Assembly (NCBI RefSeq): GCF_029893325.1
Contig: NZ_JARXWL010000004.1
Coordinates: forward strand, 1-64,000
DNA length: 64,000 nucleotides
Direction: 5' to 3'
From: Enterococcus sp. PF1-24
Lineage (GTDB): Bacteria; Bacillota; Bacilli; Lactobacillales; Enterococcaceae
Part shown: positions 8,996 through 17,473 of the stretch, in pieces
How the letters are laid out: each line of letters starts with the position of its first letter
Numbering within the stretch: position 1 is the first letter of the stretch
Position numbers and translations under genes: made by a program
The notes under the pieces: generated by a model
Seen by the model: only the letters and a program-made list of their open reading frames with translations
Databases searched by the model: none
What the model was told of the DNA's origin: nothing

Positions 8996-10024
8996 CTATT
9001 TTGAATTTTCAGCAAGGCGAATAGCATAATCAATCGCATTTTCCAAACTTGCTTCACTTGCGCGCCATCTACCAGCTTGATCAAAAGCTGTTCCATGATC
9101 TACAGAAGTTCGAATAATTGGTAAGTTCAAAGTAATATTTACTCCTTGAACCGCCTTCCAATTTTGTGTTTCTTGATCATAAACAAAACCTAATAATTTC
9201 AAAGGGATATGCCCTTGATCGTGATACATGGCTACAACAATATCATACATTCCTCCATTTGCTTTAGAGAATAAAGTATCTGCTGGCAACGAGCCTTCAA
9301 CATTAATTCCTTCTGCTTGAGCAGCTACAACAGCTGGATTTATTTCTTGAATTTCTTCTTGTCCAAACAGTCCATTTTCACCACAATGAGGATTTAAACC
9401 TGCAACTGCAACACGTGGATTTTCAATTCCTAAATCTTTACAAGCTTTATCAGCAATACGAATTACATCTAGCACACGTTCTTGCGTAGCACGATCACAA
9501 GCTTCTCTTAAAGAAACATGAGTAGAAACATGAACAACACGTAAATTGCCATCAGCTAACATCATTGTGTATTTATCCGTACCGGTTAATTCTGCATAAA
9601 TCTCAGTATGTCCTGCATAATGATGACCAGCTGCATTCATCGCTTCTTTATTTAGCGGATTCGTAACTGTTGCATCAATTTCTTTCGCTAAAGCTAGTTG
9701 GATTACTTTTTTTACATACTGAAAGGCAGCGTTACCTCCAATTTCAGAAACTTTACCAATTTTAAAAGTAGTCATATCAACCAGTTTTAAGTCGATTAGA
9801 TCAATAACTCCATAGTTATATTGCCCCTCACTAGGATTTTCAATCGCATTAATCTCTAGAGATAATTCAGAATGTTTTGCTAAGTATGCCTCCAACACAG
9901 ATTTATCTCCAATTAATACCGGATTACATTTATCGTATAAGGCTTCTTTGGCAAAAGCTTTAAGTGAGATTTCAGGCCCAATACCGGCAGGATCTCCCAT
10001 TGTAATACCAATAATTTTTTTCAT
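8996..10024 (-). CDS. PdxA-family 4-phospho-acid dehydrogenase (PdxA2-like)
   Basis: A 342-residue protein of the PdxA family with the metal-binding histidines in AGHTEIYAEL, YHDQGHIPLK and DHGTAFDQAG and the N-terminal GDPAGIGPE signature. In operons with a DUF1537 kinase, as here, PdxA2 proteins are established to oxidise 4-phospho-D-threonate or 4-phospho-D-erythronate, with decarboxylation to dihydroxyacetone phosphate. That role is more likely than vitamin B6 synthesis, because no other pdx genes are present. The gene lies 28 bp after the alcohol dehydrogenase gene. Confidence 0.87.
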   Translation of the reverse strand: MKKIIGITMGDPAGIGPEISLKAFAKEALYDKCNPVLIGDKSVLEAYLAKHSELSLEINAIENPSEGQYNYGVIDLIDLKLVDMTTFKIGKVSEIGGNAAFQYVKKVIQLALAKEIDATVTNPLNKEAMNAAGHHYAGHTEIYAELTGTDKYTMMLADGNLRVVHVSTHVSLREACDRATQERVLDVIRIADKACKDLGIENPRVAVAGLNPHCGENGLFGQEEIQEINPAVVAAQAEGINVEGSLPADTLFSKANGGMYDIVVAMYHDQGHIPLKLLGFVYDQETQNWKAVQGVNITLNLPIIRTSVDHGTAFDQAGRWRASEASLENAIDYAIRLAENSK

Positions 10025-10052
10025 GGTAGGCCTCTTCCTTTCTTAATCTGAG

Positions 10053-11210
10053 TTACAAAATTTGCAAATAAATGTTTCTTGCATCTTCTGGAGTTACTTC
10101 ACGCTTATTATTTACTAACAGGCGTGTTACTTCCATCCCAGCAGCAACTAATCCCTCTAAATCTTCTTTAGGAACATTGAAAGTTTTCAAACTAGTTGGA
10201 ATTTCAAGTACCTTAACAATTTCGTCTAATTGCTTAATCATGTATGATGATTTTTCATTTTCAGATAATGTTTTATTTCCATCTTTAATTACACGATCAT
10301 ATGCAACAGCTAATAAGTCTTTAATTGTTGGCTCATTGAACTTCATAACTGGTGTTAAAAGAATCGCATTTGATACCCCATGGGCAATATGATACTTACC
10401 ACCTAAAGGATAAGATAATGCATGAACTGCAGTTGTACCTGAAGCTGTAATTGCTACACCCGCATAAAATGAACCTAATAACATATTACGTTTAGCTTCT
10501 AACGCTTCCGGCTGAGTACAGGCCTCAACAATATTATTCATAATTAAATCCAATGCTTCCAAAGCAAATGTGTCACTAATCGGATTTGCTTTTGCAGAAG
10601 TAAAACATTCAATAGCATGACACAGTGCATCCACACCTGTAGCTGCTGCGATCGGTTTAGGTATGTTTCTAATCATGCGACCATCAATAAGGACAAAATC
10701 AGCAATCATTTCTGGATTTACAATTCCAATTTTCAAATCTTTTTCTGGAACACCAACAATAGCGTTTGGTGTTGCTTCTGCTCCCGTTCCCGCAGTTGAT
10801 GGAATCATCAAGCTTGGTACTTGCTTTTTCGCTAGCAAAGGATTATCTAATAAATCTTTCACAGTATACTCGTCAGTTGCTAAAATCGACGCTAGTTTTG
10901 CTACATCCATTACAGAACCACCACCAATTGCAATCACCAAGTCTGCCTCTTCTTTTTTAAAAGCATCAATTGTTGCCTGTGCTTCATGGTAATTTGGTTC
11001 AGCAGGAATATCCGAAAGTATCGTATAGGCAATTCCAGCTTGCTCAATTATTTCAATCGGCAAATCAACCAAACCCGCATTCATTAAACCTTTATCGGTA
11101 AAAATTACAATTTTTTTGATTTCTTCATTAAGAATTTCTGATAATTGTTCAATTGCATGTTCACCAGCGCGAATATTTTTGGGCATTTTTAAACTATAAT
11201 CTGTTAACAT
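10053..11210 (-). CDS. Iron-containing alcohol dehydrogenase
   Basis: A 385-residue group III (iron-dependent) alcohol dehydrogenase. GGGSVMDVAK at about 96-105 binds NAD(P). GVDALCHAIE and the SYPLGGKYHIAHG block hold the metal-binding histidines. It lies in the kinase-PdxA operon with 24-28 bp gaps, so it probably oxidises the hydroxy group of the imported sugar acid or reduces an aldehyde product. Family assignment is firm; substrate is unknown. Confidence 0.88.
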   Translation of the reverse strand: MLTDYSLKMPKNIRAGEHAIEQLSEILNEEIKKIVIFTDKGLMNAGLVDLPIEIIEQAGIAYTILSDIPAEPNYHEAQATIDAFKKEEADLVIAIGGGSVMDVAKLASILATDEYTVKDLLDNPLLAKKQVPSLMIPSTAGTGAEATPNAIVGVPEKDLKIGIVNPEMIADFVLIDGRMIRNIPKPIAAATGVDALCHAIECFTSAKANPISDTFALEALDLIMNNIVEACTQPEALEAKRNMLLGSFYAGVAITASGTTAVHALSYPLGGKYHIAHGVSNAILLTPVMKFNEPTIKDLLAVAYDRVIKDGNKTLSENEKSSYMIKQLDEIVKVLEIPTSLKTFNVPKEDLEGLVAAGMEVTRLLVNNKREVTPEDARNIYLQIL

Positions 11211-11234
11211 AAAACTTCCTCCTTTTATTGTTCC

Positions 11235-12464
11235 TTACAAACTAATTTCTTCGAATAAATCCTCTGTTCCAAAACCACCTGACTTCGTTATTACCTGTCT
11301 CTCCATATTGTTCCACTCAATTACTGATAAAACTACACCTGGAATAATTTCAGCTATGGGTTTAATCCACCTTACATCTAATACTTTCATTGATTGAAAT
11401 AAAGTATCCCCACCTGTAAATAAAAAAGTATTCTTAGTTTTTTTTAACCATAAAGCTTCTGTAAGTTTTCCTAAAGATGCACCTATTCTAAAACGACATT
11501 CTTTTATGGAAAGCTCATTTATTTTTTGATAAGCTTTGATTCCCTTAGTTGTTTCCTCACTTAACGTTTCAAAAATAATTAACATTTCATTGTCCATTAA
11601 ATGCAGATATTCTGCAATCTCTCTTTGACCTGATTCACTCTGCCAATACTCTGGTTCTAAAAGCTGAGTGGCTGAAAGAGAGATACACGGATAATCTTTT
11701 TTTTCGACATATTCAATTTGTTTTTTAGTAATTGGGTTAACACTACCACAAATAACAACAATTGGTTTTTCAAGATTATAAGTAACTTTATGTCGGTTGG
11801 GAAATAGCAGTTTGGCAATCGCTCTTGCAAATCCTGCACAACCAATTGTTAGTGACAATAGTCCTTGCTCTTGTAGCATAACTGCTTGAGCATTCAAGGT
11901 TTCATCGGTTAAAGCATCAAACACATAGACCCCTTTTTCTATTTTCGGCAATTGACAATCATGAACTAATGTTGCTTGAATGCCCGCTTCGACTTCTAAA
12001 CGTCGAATGACATTGCTTTCCGTAACAGGTTCATAAGGATCTTCTGCAAAAACACTTTCTGAAACCAAGATATCATCTATATATAAATGACCATTCATTA
12101 ATACGCGATTCATTTCTGGATAAGAGGGTAAAAAAGGAATGACTTCTTGTTCATAAGTATCGAGAATTGCTTTGATTTCAGCACTGATATTTCCTCTTAA
12201 TGCGGAGTCTACTTTTTTATAGATAAAAGGAATCTTTGCCTTTTTAGCATCTTCAAGAATTATTCTTATTTTTTCGTATGCTTGATTAAAACTTAAATGT
12301 CGACTTTCCGTATTTAAAACCAACACCTCTATTGTTGTTGGGATAGCATCATATACAACATCTGTTTCTGTTGAAACTAACGTGGGAATTCCTTGACTTG
12401 AAAATTGAACCCCAGTATCCAACGCACCAGTAAAATCATCTGCGATAACTAATAACTTTAACAT
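11235..12464 (-). CDS. Four-carbon acid sugar kinase (DUF1537 family)
   Basis: A 409-residue DUF1537/four-carbon acid sugar kinase (DtnK/DenK/OtnK type). The N-terminal signature VIADDFTGALDTG at about 6-18 binds the sugar acid. C-terminal FLFTGGDT and SGGFG bind ATP. Family members phosphorylate D-threonate, D-erythronate or related acids at C4. It is the first gene of a seven-gene minus-strand operon and is followed by the PdxA-type dehydrogenase, which fits that pathway. Start ATG at 12464 follows GAGGCGGTGAG. Transcription should begin at the promoter under the 22-bp palindrome. Confidence 0.88.
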   Translation of the reverse strand: MLKLLVIADDFTGALDTGVQFSSQGIPTLVSTETDVVYDAIPTTIEVLVLNTESRHLSFNQAYEKIRIILEDAKKAKIPFIYKKVDSALRGNISAEIKAILDTYEQEVIPFLPSYPEMNRVLMNGHLYIDDILVSESVFAEDPYEPVTESNVIRRLEVEAGIQATLVHDCQLPKIEKGVYVFDALTDETLNAQAVMLQEQGLLSLTIGCAGFARAIAKLLFPNRHKVTYNLEKPIVVICGSVNPITKKQIEYVEKKDYPCISLSATQLLEPEYWQSESGQREIAEYLHLMDNEMLIIFETLSEETTKGIKAYQKINELSIKECRFRIGASLGKLTEALWLKKTKNTFLFTGGDTLFQSMKVLDVRWIKPIAEIIPGVVLSVIEWNNMERQVITKSGGFGTEDLFEEISL

Positions 12465-12493
12465 TTACTCACCGCCTCAAACTTTATGTCTTG

Positions 12494-12538
12494 ATTATAA
12501 ATTAGAAAATCAACCGTTTACATTTTATAAAATGTAAA
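12494..12538 (-). promoter_or_regulatory. Promoter and 22-bp palindromic operator of the sugar-acid operon
   Basis: On the minus strand TGTAAA (12517-12522) and TATAAT (12494-12499) are spaced by 17 bp. The -35 box is one end of a perfect 22-bp palindrome at 12517-12538 (half-site TTTACATTTTA). Its position between the operon and the divergent regulator makes it the obvious operator. Confidence 0.7.
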
Positions 12539-12646
12539 AAACGTTTAATTTAGAAACGATTTATCATTTTAACGCCAAATTTAATTTTTTATATGTTAAT
12601 ATCGTTCATATACAGAACACCCCTGACAATTAGAGGAGACAGAACG

Positions 12647-14434
12647 ATGAAAAGACCAATAAAAATTTTAGGTATTGCCCCTTATGAGGAATTAAATCAT
12701 TCTATGCAAAGAATAAGCGAGCAATATACTGATATTGAATCAACTATTTACACTGCTGATCTAGTTGAAGGACAATCCCTTGCAGAAAAATTATATTCTG
12801 ATGGTTATGATGCAATCATTTCTCGAGGGGGAACAGCCAAATTAATCCGAAAAGTAGTGCCATTACCAGTCATTGATGTATCCTTATCTATCTATGATAT
12901 TCTTAGTGCTATTCGTCTCGCAGAAAATTATACGAAAAATTTTACAATCGTTGGTTACCCTAGCATTACCGAAAAAGCACATTTACTTTGTGATATTTTA
13001 GGATACAATATTACAATTTATACTATTAACGAAAATATTAGCGCAAGCGAAGTCCTTGATTCTTTATCAGAAAAACACTATGAATTGATTTTATGTGATG
13101 CTATTACCAATCATATCGCACAATTAAAATCATTGAATACGATTCTAATCACATCTGGTTTTGAAAGCATCAAAAATGCTTATGAAGATGCTTTGTCAAT
13201 CGTAAAACATGTTAATCAAGCAAAATTAGAAAAAGATGTGCTTGAAAAAGGCATTTTAAGCCAAAATCAAGAGATGCTTTTATTCAATAAATCCTATACA
13301 ATTGAATTTTCCAATCTCACCGCTACATTTACTCAAGAGATTATAAAAAATTTACAAACAAAACGGCACTTAACTGGGCTTCATCAATACTATTCACAAC
13401 TTCAAAATAAATTTTTCACTCTTGATGTGCGACAATACACAGTCAATCACGAAACTCATTACAGTTGCTTCCTTACTGGACATAATGTCCCTGTAACGAC
13501 AAGCAGAACTGACATTTATTATCAAAAAAAATCTGAAGTTGCTGATATTTTTTCAAAAAAACTTCTCTTTACTCAACTAATTCCAGAAAGTGTTAAACAA
13601 ACCCTAAAAAATGCCAAAGAAGATTACCATTCTTATTTAATATTTGGTGAAAGAGGTACAGCTAAGAAAAATATAGCTCATCAAATTTATCTTGATCAAA
13701 CAAAAAATAATAACTACTTGATTACAATAAATTGTAAACTAGTTACTGATAAACTGTGGAAATTTTTAGTGAATGCAACCAATGGTCCATTTGTTGATGT
13801 CCATAATACTATTTTCTTTGAAAATATAGAGCAACTCAGTTTAGCTGCTATTACCCGTCTACTTTCTTTAATTGAGATGACCAATGTATTACATCATAAT
13901 CGTTTACTTTTCACTTATGATACTACTCAATCAGATGACTCTGCTAAGCTTAACCAACTAGTTAATCAGCTACACAGTGCTAAAATCTACGCTTCCGCAA
14001 TTAGAGAACGAAAAAATGAATTAAATATCATCACTACATTAATCCTTAATAAAATGAATATTGAATGTAACAAAGATATCATGGGCTTCGAACCTAAAGC
14101 TTTAGAAGCTTTTCTTGCTTTTGACTGGCCAGGAAACTTCAATCAACTGCAAGATTGTATTAAAGAATTACTTATTAATGCCAGCACCCACTATATTTCC
14201 GAGCATCAAGTAACTGAGTTGCTGTATAAAGAACGCTTAATTCAAAACTTCTCAAGTATGAAGGTGATGAATTTTACTACTAAAAATATTCTGCATCAGC
14301 CTACTCTTTTTGACTATACAAAAGAAATTATCATAAATGTCCTAGATCAAAATGGCGGAAACCAAACAAAAACTGCCCAACAGCTCGGCATCAGCCGAAC
14401 CACATTATGGCGATATTTGAAAGACGGAAATTAA
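12647..14434 (+). CDS. PrpR-like transcriptional regulator of the sugar-acid operon
   Basis: A 595-residue regulator. Residues 1-200 resemble the PrpR N-terminal sensor domain (SRGGTAKLIRK, then a second Rossmann-like half). A middle region of about 325-530 is a reduced AAA+ domain, with GERGTAKK as the P-loop and FDWPGNFNQLQD matching the conserved WPGN(V)REL block. The C-terminus is a Fis-type helix-turn-helix (GGNQTKTAQQLGISRTTLWR). The GAFTGA loop that contacts sigma-54 is missing, so it probably does not activate sigma-54 polymerase. I start at the ATG at 12647, preceded by GAGGAGA, not at upstream codons lacking a ribosome site. It is divergent from the operon and almost certainly controls it. 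Confidence 0.82.
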   Translation: MKRPIKILGIAPYEELNHSMQRISEQYTDIESTIYTADLVEGQSLAEKLYSDGYDAIISRGGTAKLIRKVVPLPVIDVSLSIYDILSAIRLAENYTKNFTIVGYPSITEKAHLLCDILGYNITIYTINENISASEVLDSLSEKHYELILCDAITNHIAQLKSLNTILITSGFESIKNAYEDALSIVKHVNQAKLEKDVLEKGILSQNQEMLLFNKSYTIEFSNLTATFTQEIIKNLQTKRHLTGLHQYYSQLQNKFFTLDVRQYTVNHETHYSCFLTGHNVPVTTSRTDIYYQKKSEVADIFSKKLLFTQLIPESVKQTLKNAKEDYHSYLIFGERGTAKKNIAHQIYLDQTKNNNYLITINCKLVTDKLWKFLVNATNGPFVDVHNTIFFENIEQLSLAAITRLLSLIEMTNVLHHNRLLFTYDTTQSDDSAKLNQLVNQLHSAKIYASAIRERKNELNIITTLILNKMNIECNKDIMGFEPKALEAFLAFDWPGNFNQLQDCIKELLINASTHYISEHQVTELLYKERLIQNFSSMKVMNFTTKNILHQPTLFDYTKEIIINVLDQNGGNQTKTAQQLGISRTTLWRYLKDGN

Positions 14435-14446
14435 ACAAGATAAAAA

Positions 14447-14486
14447 ATTTGTATATAATAGGGTGAATAGCACTCTATTATATACA
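14447..14486. terminator. Hairpin after the PrpR-like gene
   Basis: An 18-bp stem with one G-T pair (14448-14465 with 14471-14488, approximate) lies 13 bp after the regulator stop. A T-run flanks it only on the minus strand, so it terminates best in that direction and perhaps weakly for the regulator. Confidence 0.55.
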
Positions 14487-14520
14487 AAAAAACAGACCAC
14501 ATTCGAAAATGTGATCTGTT
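14484..14520 (-). terminator. Displaced original terminator of rpmE2
   Basis: On the minus strand a hairpin (AACAGA, mismatch, CACAT pairing with its complement) is followed by seven T residues. It lies immediately outside the left att repeat, so before the element inserted it stood just after the rpmE2 stop codon, 25 bp downstream. No minus-strand gene now reads into it. Confidence 0.7.
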
Positions 14521-14545
14521 AAACATTGACTTAATAATGTTTTGA

Positions 14546-14580
14546 TTATTCCGCAGCGTTTGCGTCTTTGAGACCGTATT
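14546..14580. repeat. attL: 35-bp copy of the rpmE2 3' end
   Basis: Identical over 35 bp to 38964-38998. It carries the last codons and stop of rpmE2 ([11 protein letters not shown]) without the rest of the gene. It marks the left junction of the element. Confidence 0.93.
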
Positions 14581-14681
14581 ATACGTTTCGGTAAGTTCTA
14601 ACAACAACTAATGTCTCTTAAATACCTAGTTTTCAACATTTTTAATTTTTTCAAATCTCTATAAATTCTATAAAAACTTAT

Positions 14682-14704
14682 AAAGTATGGTCAAAGTATG
14701 GTCA
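14682..14704 (+). repeat. Tandem AAAGTATGGTCA repeats, left arm-type integrase sites (candidate)
   Basis: Two copies of AAAGTATGGTCA at 14682-14693 and 14693-14704 lie about 100 bp inside attL. The same pair, in the same orientation, is found about 77-100 bp inside attR. Such paired repeats are where Tn916-type integrases bind with their N-terminal domain. Confidence 0.65.
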
Positions 14705-14860
14705 TTCCGCCAGCATGTAGTTTGAATAAAATATAGTTAAATTTCACATTTTAACATTATGCTCAATTTGAAAAATCTATACTCAGATGTTTTAGCGAAA
14801 TTAAAAATAGCAAAGATTTTTACCTTATAAGCTTATTTTTTTATAACAATTTAATGTATG

Positions 14861-15520
14861 TTACTTAACCAAAAATTTAGTAAGCCATCCTACTAATGGT
14901 GGAACTAAGGTATACAGGTTTGTAGTTAATCCAGTTACATTATTCAAATCTTCAATAACCCGAGAGACTTCACTTTTATCCACATTATTTGCTACTATCA
15001 TTTGCTTGATTTCTAGCAAATCATTTTTTAAACTTTTATGGGATTGTATTTCCTGTTGTGATAAAATTGCATCAATCGCTTTAATACTCTCTGTATTCAC
15101 TATAACTTGGTCGGCTAGAATGATATTTCCATGAACTATGCTATCCTTTAGTATTACTGTTTCCTCTTTTTCTGTAAACTTATTTTTTAATTGTACTTTA
15201 ATATAATATTCCGTTTCTTTTACAAAAGGATTTTTCTCATTTGATTTTATATCCTTCTTGCACATGATAGACAAAGGTTGCCATTCCAACTGACTACCAT
15301 CAACGTTTCTAAAATATATTGAGTCCTGCCCTGAAAATACTTTTTGTACAAAAGCTATTCGGTTTTCTTCATAATTTTTACATGTTGTTACAAGATAATC
15401 AAAACCACAGTCTAATCTATGGTAAACTTTGTCTACTTCGGTATATTCAATTAACTTATCCTGTTCAACTTTTTTATTGAAATCAGTGGAAAATATTTTT
15501 GGAAAGAAGCAGTCAAGCAA
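14861..15520 (-). CDS. Unknown protein, probably 5'-truncated by an ISL3 remnant
   Basis: A 219-residue frame I do not recognise. The middle (about 60-150) is charged and beta-rich; residues 150-190 look helical; the C-terminus (GLTTNLYTLVPPLVGWLTKFL) is amphipathic or membrane-seeking. The only possible start is a TTG at 15518-15520 without a ribosome site, and the first few codons lie in sequence homologous to an ISL3 end (15505-15593). I therefore read it as the 3' part of a gene cut by that insertion. Low GC and lack of neighbours on the same unit suggest it may be silent. Confidence 0.45.
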   Translation of the reverse strand: MLDCFFPKIFSTDFNKKVEQDKLIEYTEVDKVYHRLDCGFDYLVTTCKNYEENRIAFVQKVFSGQDSIYFRNVDGSQLEWQPLSIMCKKDIKSNEKNPFVKETEYYIKVQLKNKFTEKEETVILKDSIVHGNIILADQVIVNTESIKAIDAILSQQEIQSHKSLKNDLLEIKQMIVANNVDKSEVSRVIEDLNNVTGLTTNLYTLVPPLVGWLTKFLVK

Positions 15521-15593
15521 CTAAAGCTGCTTGACTGCAAAAATCAAATTATTCTATTGGGTTTTCTTCACCAACACCAGTTGGCAAAGAGCC
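15505..15593 (-). mobile_element. ISL3-type insertion sequence end, remnant
   Basis: About 89 bp that match, in reverse orientation, the 28000-28090 end of the ISL3 remnant. Both share an internal tract reading LDCKN(Q/K)IILL in one frame and a terminus beginning GGCT with GGTGTTGGTGA or GGCGCTGGTGA. The terminus here is at 15593. The rest of the element is missing. It also forms an 11-bp hairpin (15509-15519 with 15528-15538). Confidence 0.65.
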
Positions 15594-15712
15594 GAAAAAT
15601 TCTATTTTGGGCTTCTACAACAAATATTTTTAGTTGAATTTTATTTTTTCAAAAAAAAACTAGTAAATATTTAACAGCATCTTTTTAGTAATTCTATTTC
15701 TGTACTATAATA

Positions 15713-15793
15713 CTACCAAGATCCTGAAGCTCCACCTCCAGAAGATTTTCCTCCACCAAAGCCTCCAAAAATCCATTGCCAAAATAAGTCCAT
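15713..15793 (-). CDS. Candidate 26-residue Gly/Trp-rich small peptide
   Basis: A short frame reading MDLFWQWIFGGF, then GGGKSSGGG and ASGSW. It starts at ATG 15793 after GGTGGTG with 5-nt spacing, a good ribosome site. The peptide has a hydrophobic Trp/Phe head and a glycine-serine tail and I do not recognise it. It follows a 49-codon frame by 12 bp and lies downstream of an Rgg-like gene in a lantibiotic cluster. A signalling peptide, a membrane-active peptide or a chance frame are all possible. Confidence 0.4.
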   Translation of the reverse strand: MDLFWQWIFGGFGGGKSSGGGASGSW

Positions 15794-15805
15794 TTTAACA
15801 CCACC

Positions 15806-15955
15806 TTACTCTAGTAATTTATTGTTTAGATTTGCACATTCACTACATTCAATATCACTAAGAAAACATTCATTATATCGAATAGCAAAAGCATTTGAAC
15901 TCTTTAGATACTTTAAGAAGTAATCATTAAAGCCCTTATAGTACCAGGATTTCAT
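15806..15955 (-). CDS. Candidate 49-residue small protein
   Basis: Frame MKSWYYKGFNDYFLKYLKSS... ending CSECANLNNKLLE, rich in aromatic and basic residues in its first half and with three cysteines in its second half. It precedes the 26-residue frame by 12 bp on the same strand, so the two could be co-translated. No convincing ribosome site is seen before the ATG at 15953-15955. It could be the end of a decayed gene. I do not recognise it. Confidence 0.35.
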   Translation of the reverse strand: MKSWYYKGFNDYFLKYLKSSNAFAIRYNECFLSDIECSECANLNNKLLE

Positions 15956-16190
15956 TTTATCAGTTCATAATAAATCGTATAATATATTTAAATTTCATAA
16001 ATTTTATAATATGAGTTTGTACAAAAATTGATACTAGTTATATTGTTTTGAATATTCCAATATAGGTATGATTTATTCGCCTTGTTCTTCGTATAAAATT
16101 GTGCAATATCTATAGGTAAATACTAACATATACCCTTTTGATATTTAGAAAAGGTCTCATATATAAGACGCTTCATTGCTAGATTCTATG

Positions 16191-17051
16191 TTAACTAAAA
16201 AAATCCATAGCATCTTTTAAAAGCTTATCTAGAATTACTTCAGTTGAGCGATCAAATTCTTTTATCATATCTTGATATTTTTTTGCAACCATTTTACCTT
16301 TATAACTATCTCCTGATAATATCATTAATATTCCTTCAAAAAATTTTTGCATACATTTTTCTAGAATAAACTCATTTCTAATTTCTATATTTACTAAAAA
16401 CTCAGTATATCTTAAAATTTCTTCTCTTTCCTTTTCTTCAAATTCGGCAATAATCATATTTACTAGAATCTTTACTATTTCAGATTCAGCTAATTTTAGA
16501 TAATTATACTTAGAAACAGTTTTTATAATTCTGTTTGTCAATATTCTATTATTTTTTGTTGAAAATGAAAAACTGGTGTTTATATATAGTACTAAATCAT
16601 AATGAGTAAAAAAGTCTAATTCCAGCAAATACTGTTGAATATAGTTTGCATCATAACACTCTTTGTTTCCTTCTAATTTCTTTTTTAACAAGCCAACCAT
16701 CATACACACTTGTTTATATTTTTCCATCTTTGTATTTTTATAAAGCGAGCGGGAATATTCAATCAAATCTTTTAATTTATCAATATTTTCATTTTCTGAA
16801 GCCTTTTTAGCTTCCAAAATAATTTCATTAAAAGTATTTTCATTAAAAGTATTTCCTATAAACACAATCTCTTCTAAAGTAACATTTATTCTATCTAACA
16901 ATTTAAAAAATATAAAAGTGGACATGTCTGATTGATTATTGATAATTCTATAATATTGCGATCTGGATACAATTCCATCTGTTAGTGCTTTTATAGATAA
17001 GTTTTTCCCCACCCTAATAAAATCTATAGCCTTTCCTAAATTTGTATACAA
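16191..17051 (-). CDS. Rgg/MutR-family transcriptional regulator (left)
   Basis: A 286-residue Rgg/GadR/MutR-type regulator: helix-turn-helix at about 5-65 (LSIKALTDGIVSRSQYYRIINN), then an all-helical TPR-like domain. Rgg proteins usually sense short peptides, and MutR-type members control lantibiotic genes. Start is TTG at 17051, set by GGGAGA six bases before it; the ATG in between is out of frame and closed by a stop. It lies beyond LanT and two small genes and resembles the second regulator at 26855-27736, so both probably serve the cluster. Confidence 0.8.
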   Translation of the reverse strand: MYTNLGKAIDFIRVGKNLSIKALTDGIVSRSQYYRIINNQSDMSTFIFFKLLDRINVTLEEIVFIGNTFNENTFNEIILEAKKASENENIDKLKDLIEYSRSLYKNTKMEKYKQVCMMVGLLKKKLEGNKECYDANYIQQYLLELDFFTHYDLVLYINTSFSFSTKNNRILTNRIIKTVSKYNYLKLAESEIVKILVNMIIAEFEEKEREEILRYTEFLVNIEIRNEFILEKCMQKFFEGILMILSGDSYKGKMVAKKYQDMIKEFDRSTEVILDKLLKDAMDFFS

Positions 17052-17203
17052 ACCATTCTCCCTCTTTTCTAATATTTTTATAAATCTATTACAAAAAAAC
17101 TAACCAAGCACTAATTGTATTAATAAATTGAGATGCTTGTTTTCTGATCCTAAAATATATATATTGATTATCGAATTTCCAATCACAAAAAAGTAAACAA
17201 CAG

Positions 17204-17232
17204 TTGACTTTTGGGAACTAACAGGTTACAAT
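17204..17232 (+). promoter_or_regulatory. Strong promoter of the HTH/membrane-protein pair
   Basis: TTGACT (17204-17209) and TACAAT (17227-17232) with exact 17-bp spacing, 38 bp upstream of the TTG start at 17270. Confidence 0.8.
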
Positions 17233-17269
17233 ACGTATATAAACATTAACAGAAAGGAGAAGTATAATT

Positions 17270-17473
17270 TTGATTGTAAATCGAATAAGAGTATTGCGTG
17301 CAGAACATGAATGGTCACAAGCTGAATTAGCAGAAAGAGTGGGTGTATCAAGGCAGGCTATTATATCAATAGAGAAATATAAATATACGCCATCTTTGGA
17401 GCTTGCTTTTAGAATTGCTAAAATTTTTAATGTTGATATAAATGACATCTTTAAATATATGGAGGAAAAATAA
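17270..17473 (+). CDS. Small Cro/CI-type HTH regulator
   Basis: A 67-residue helix-turn-helix protein (WSQAELAERVGVSRQAIISIEK) of the short YozG-like group that is commonly paired with a small membrane protein. It starts at a TTG at 17270, about 10 nt after AAAGGAGA; no ATG competes. The stop codon abuts the next start (17473/17474), so the two genes are translationally linked. It probably represses its own promoter. Its location inside the lantibiotic block raises the question of a role in producer self-protection, which the sequence does not settle. Confidence 0.82.
   Translation: MIVNRIRVLRAEHEWSQAELAERVGVSRQAIISIEKYKYTPSLELAFRIAKIFNVDINDIFKYMEEK

Noticed and set aside
12647..14434. Sigma-54-dependent activator
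   Set aside because: The sensor and Fis-type ends fit, but no GAFTGA loop is visible and the operon promoter has sigma-70 boxes.
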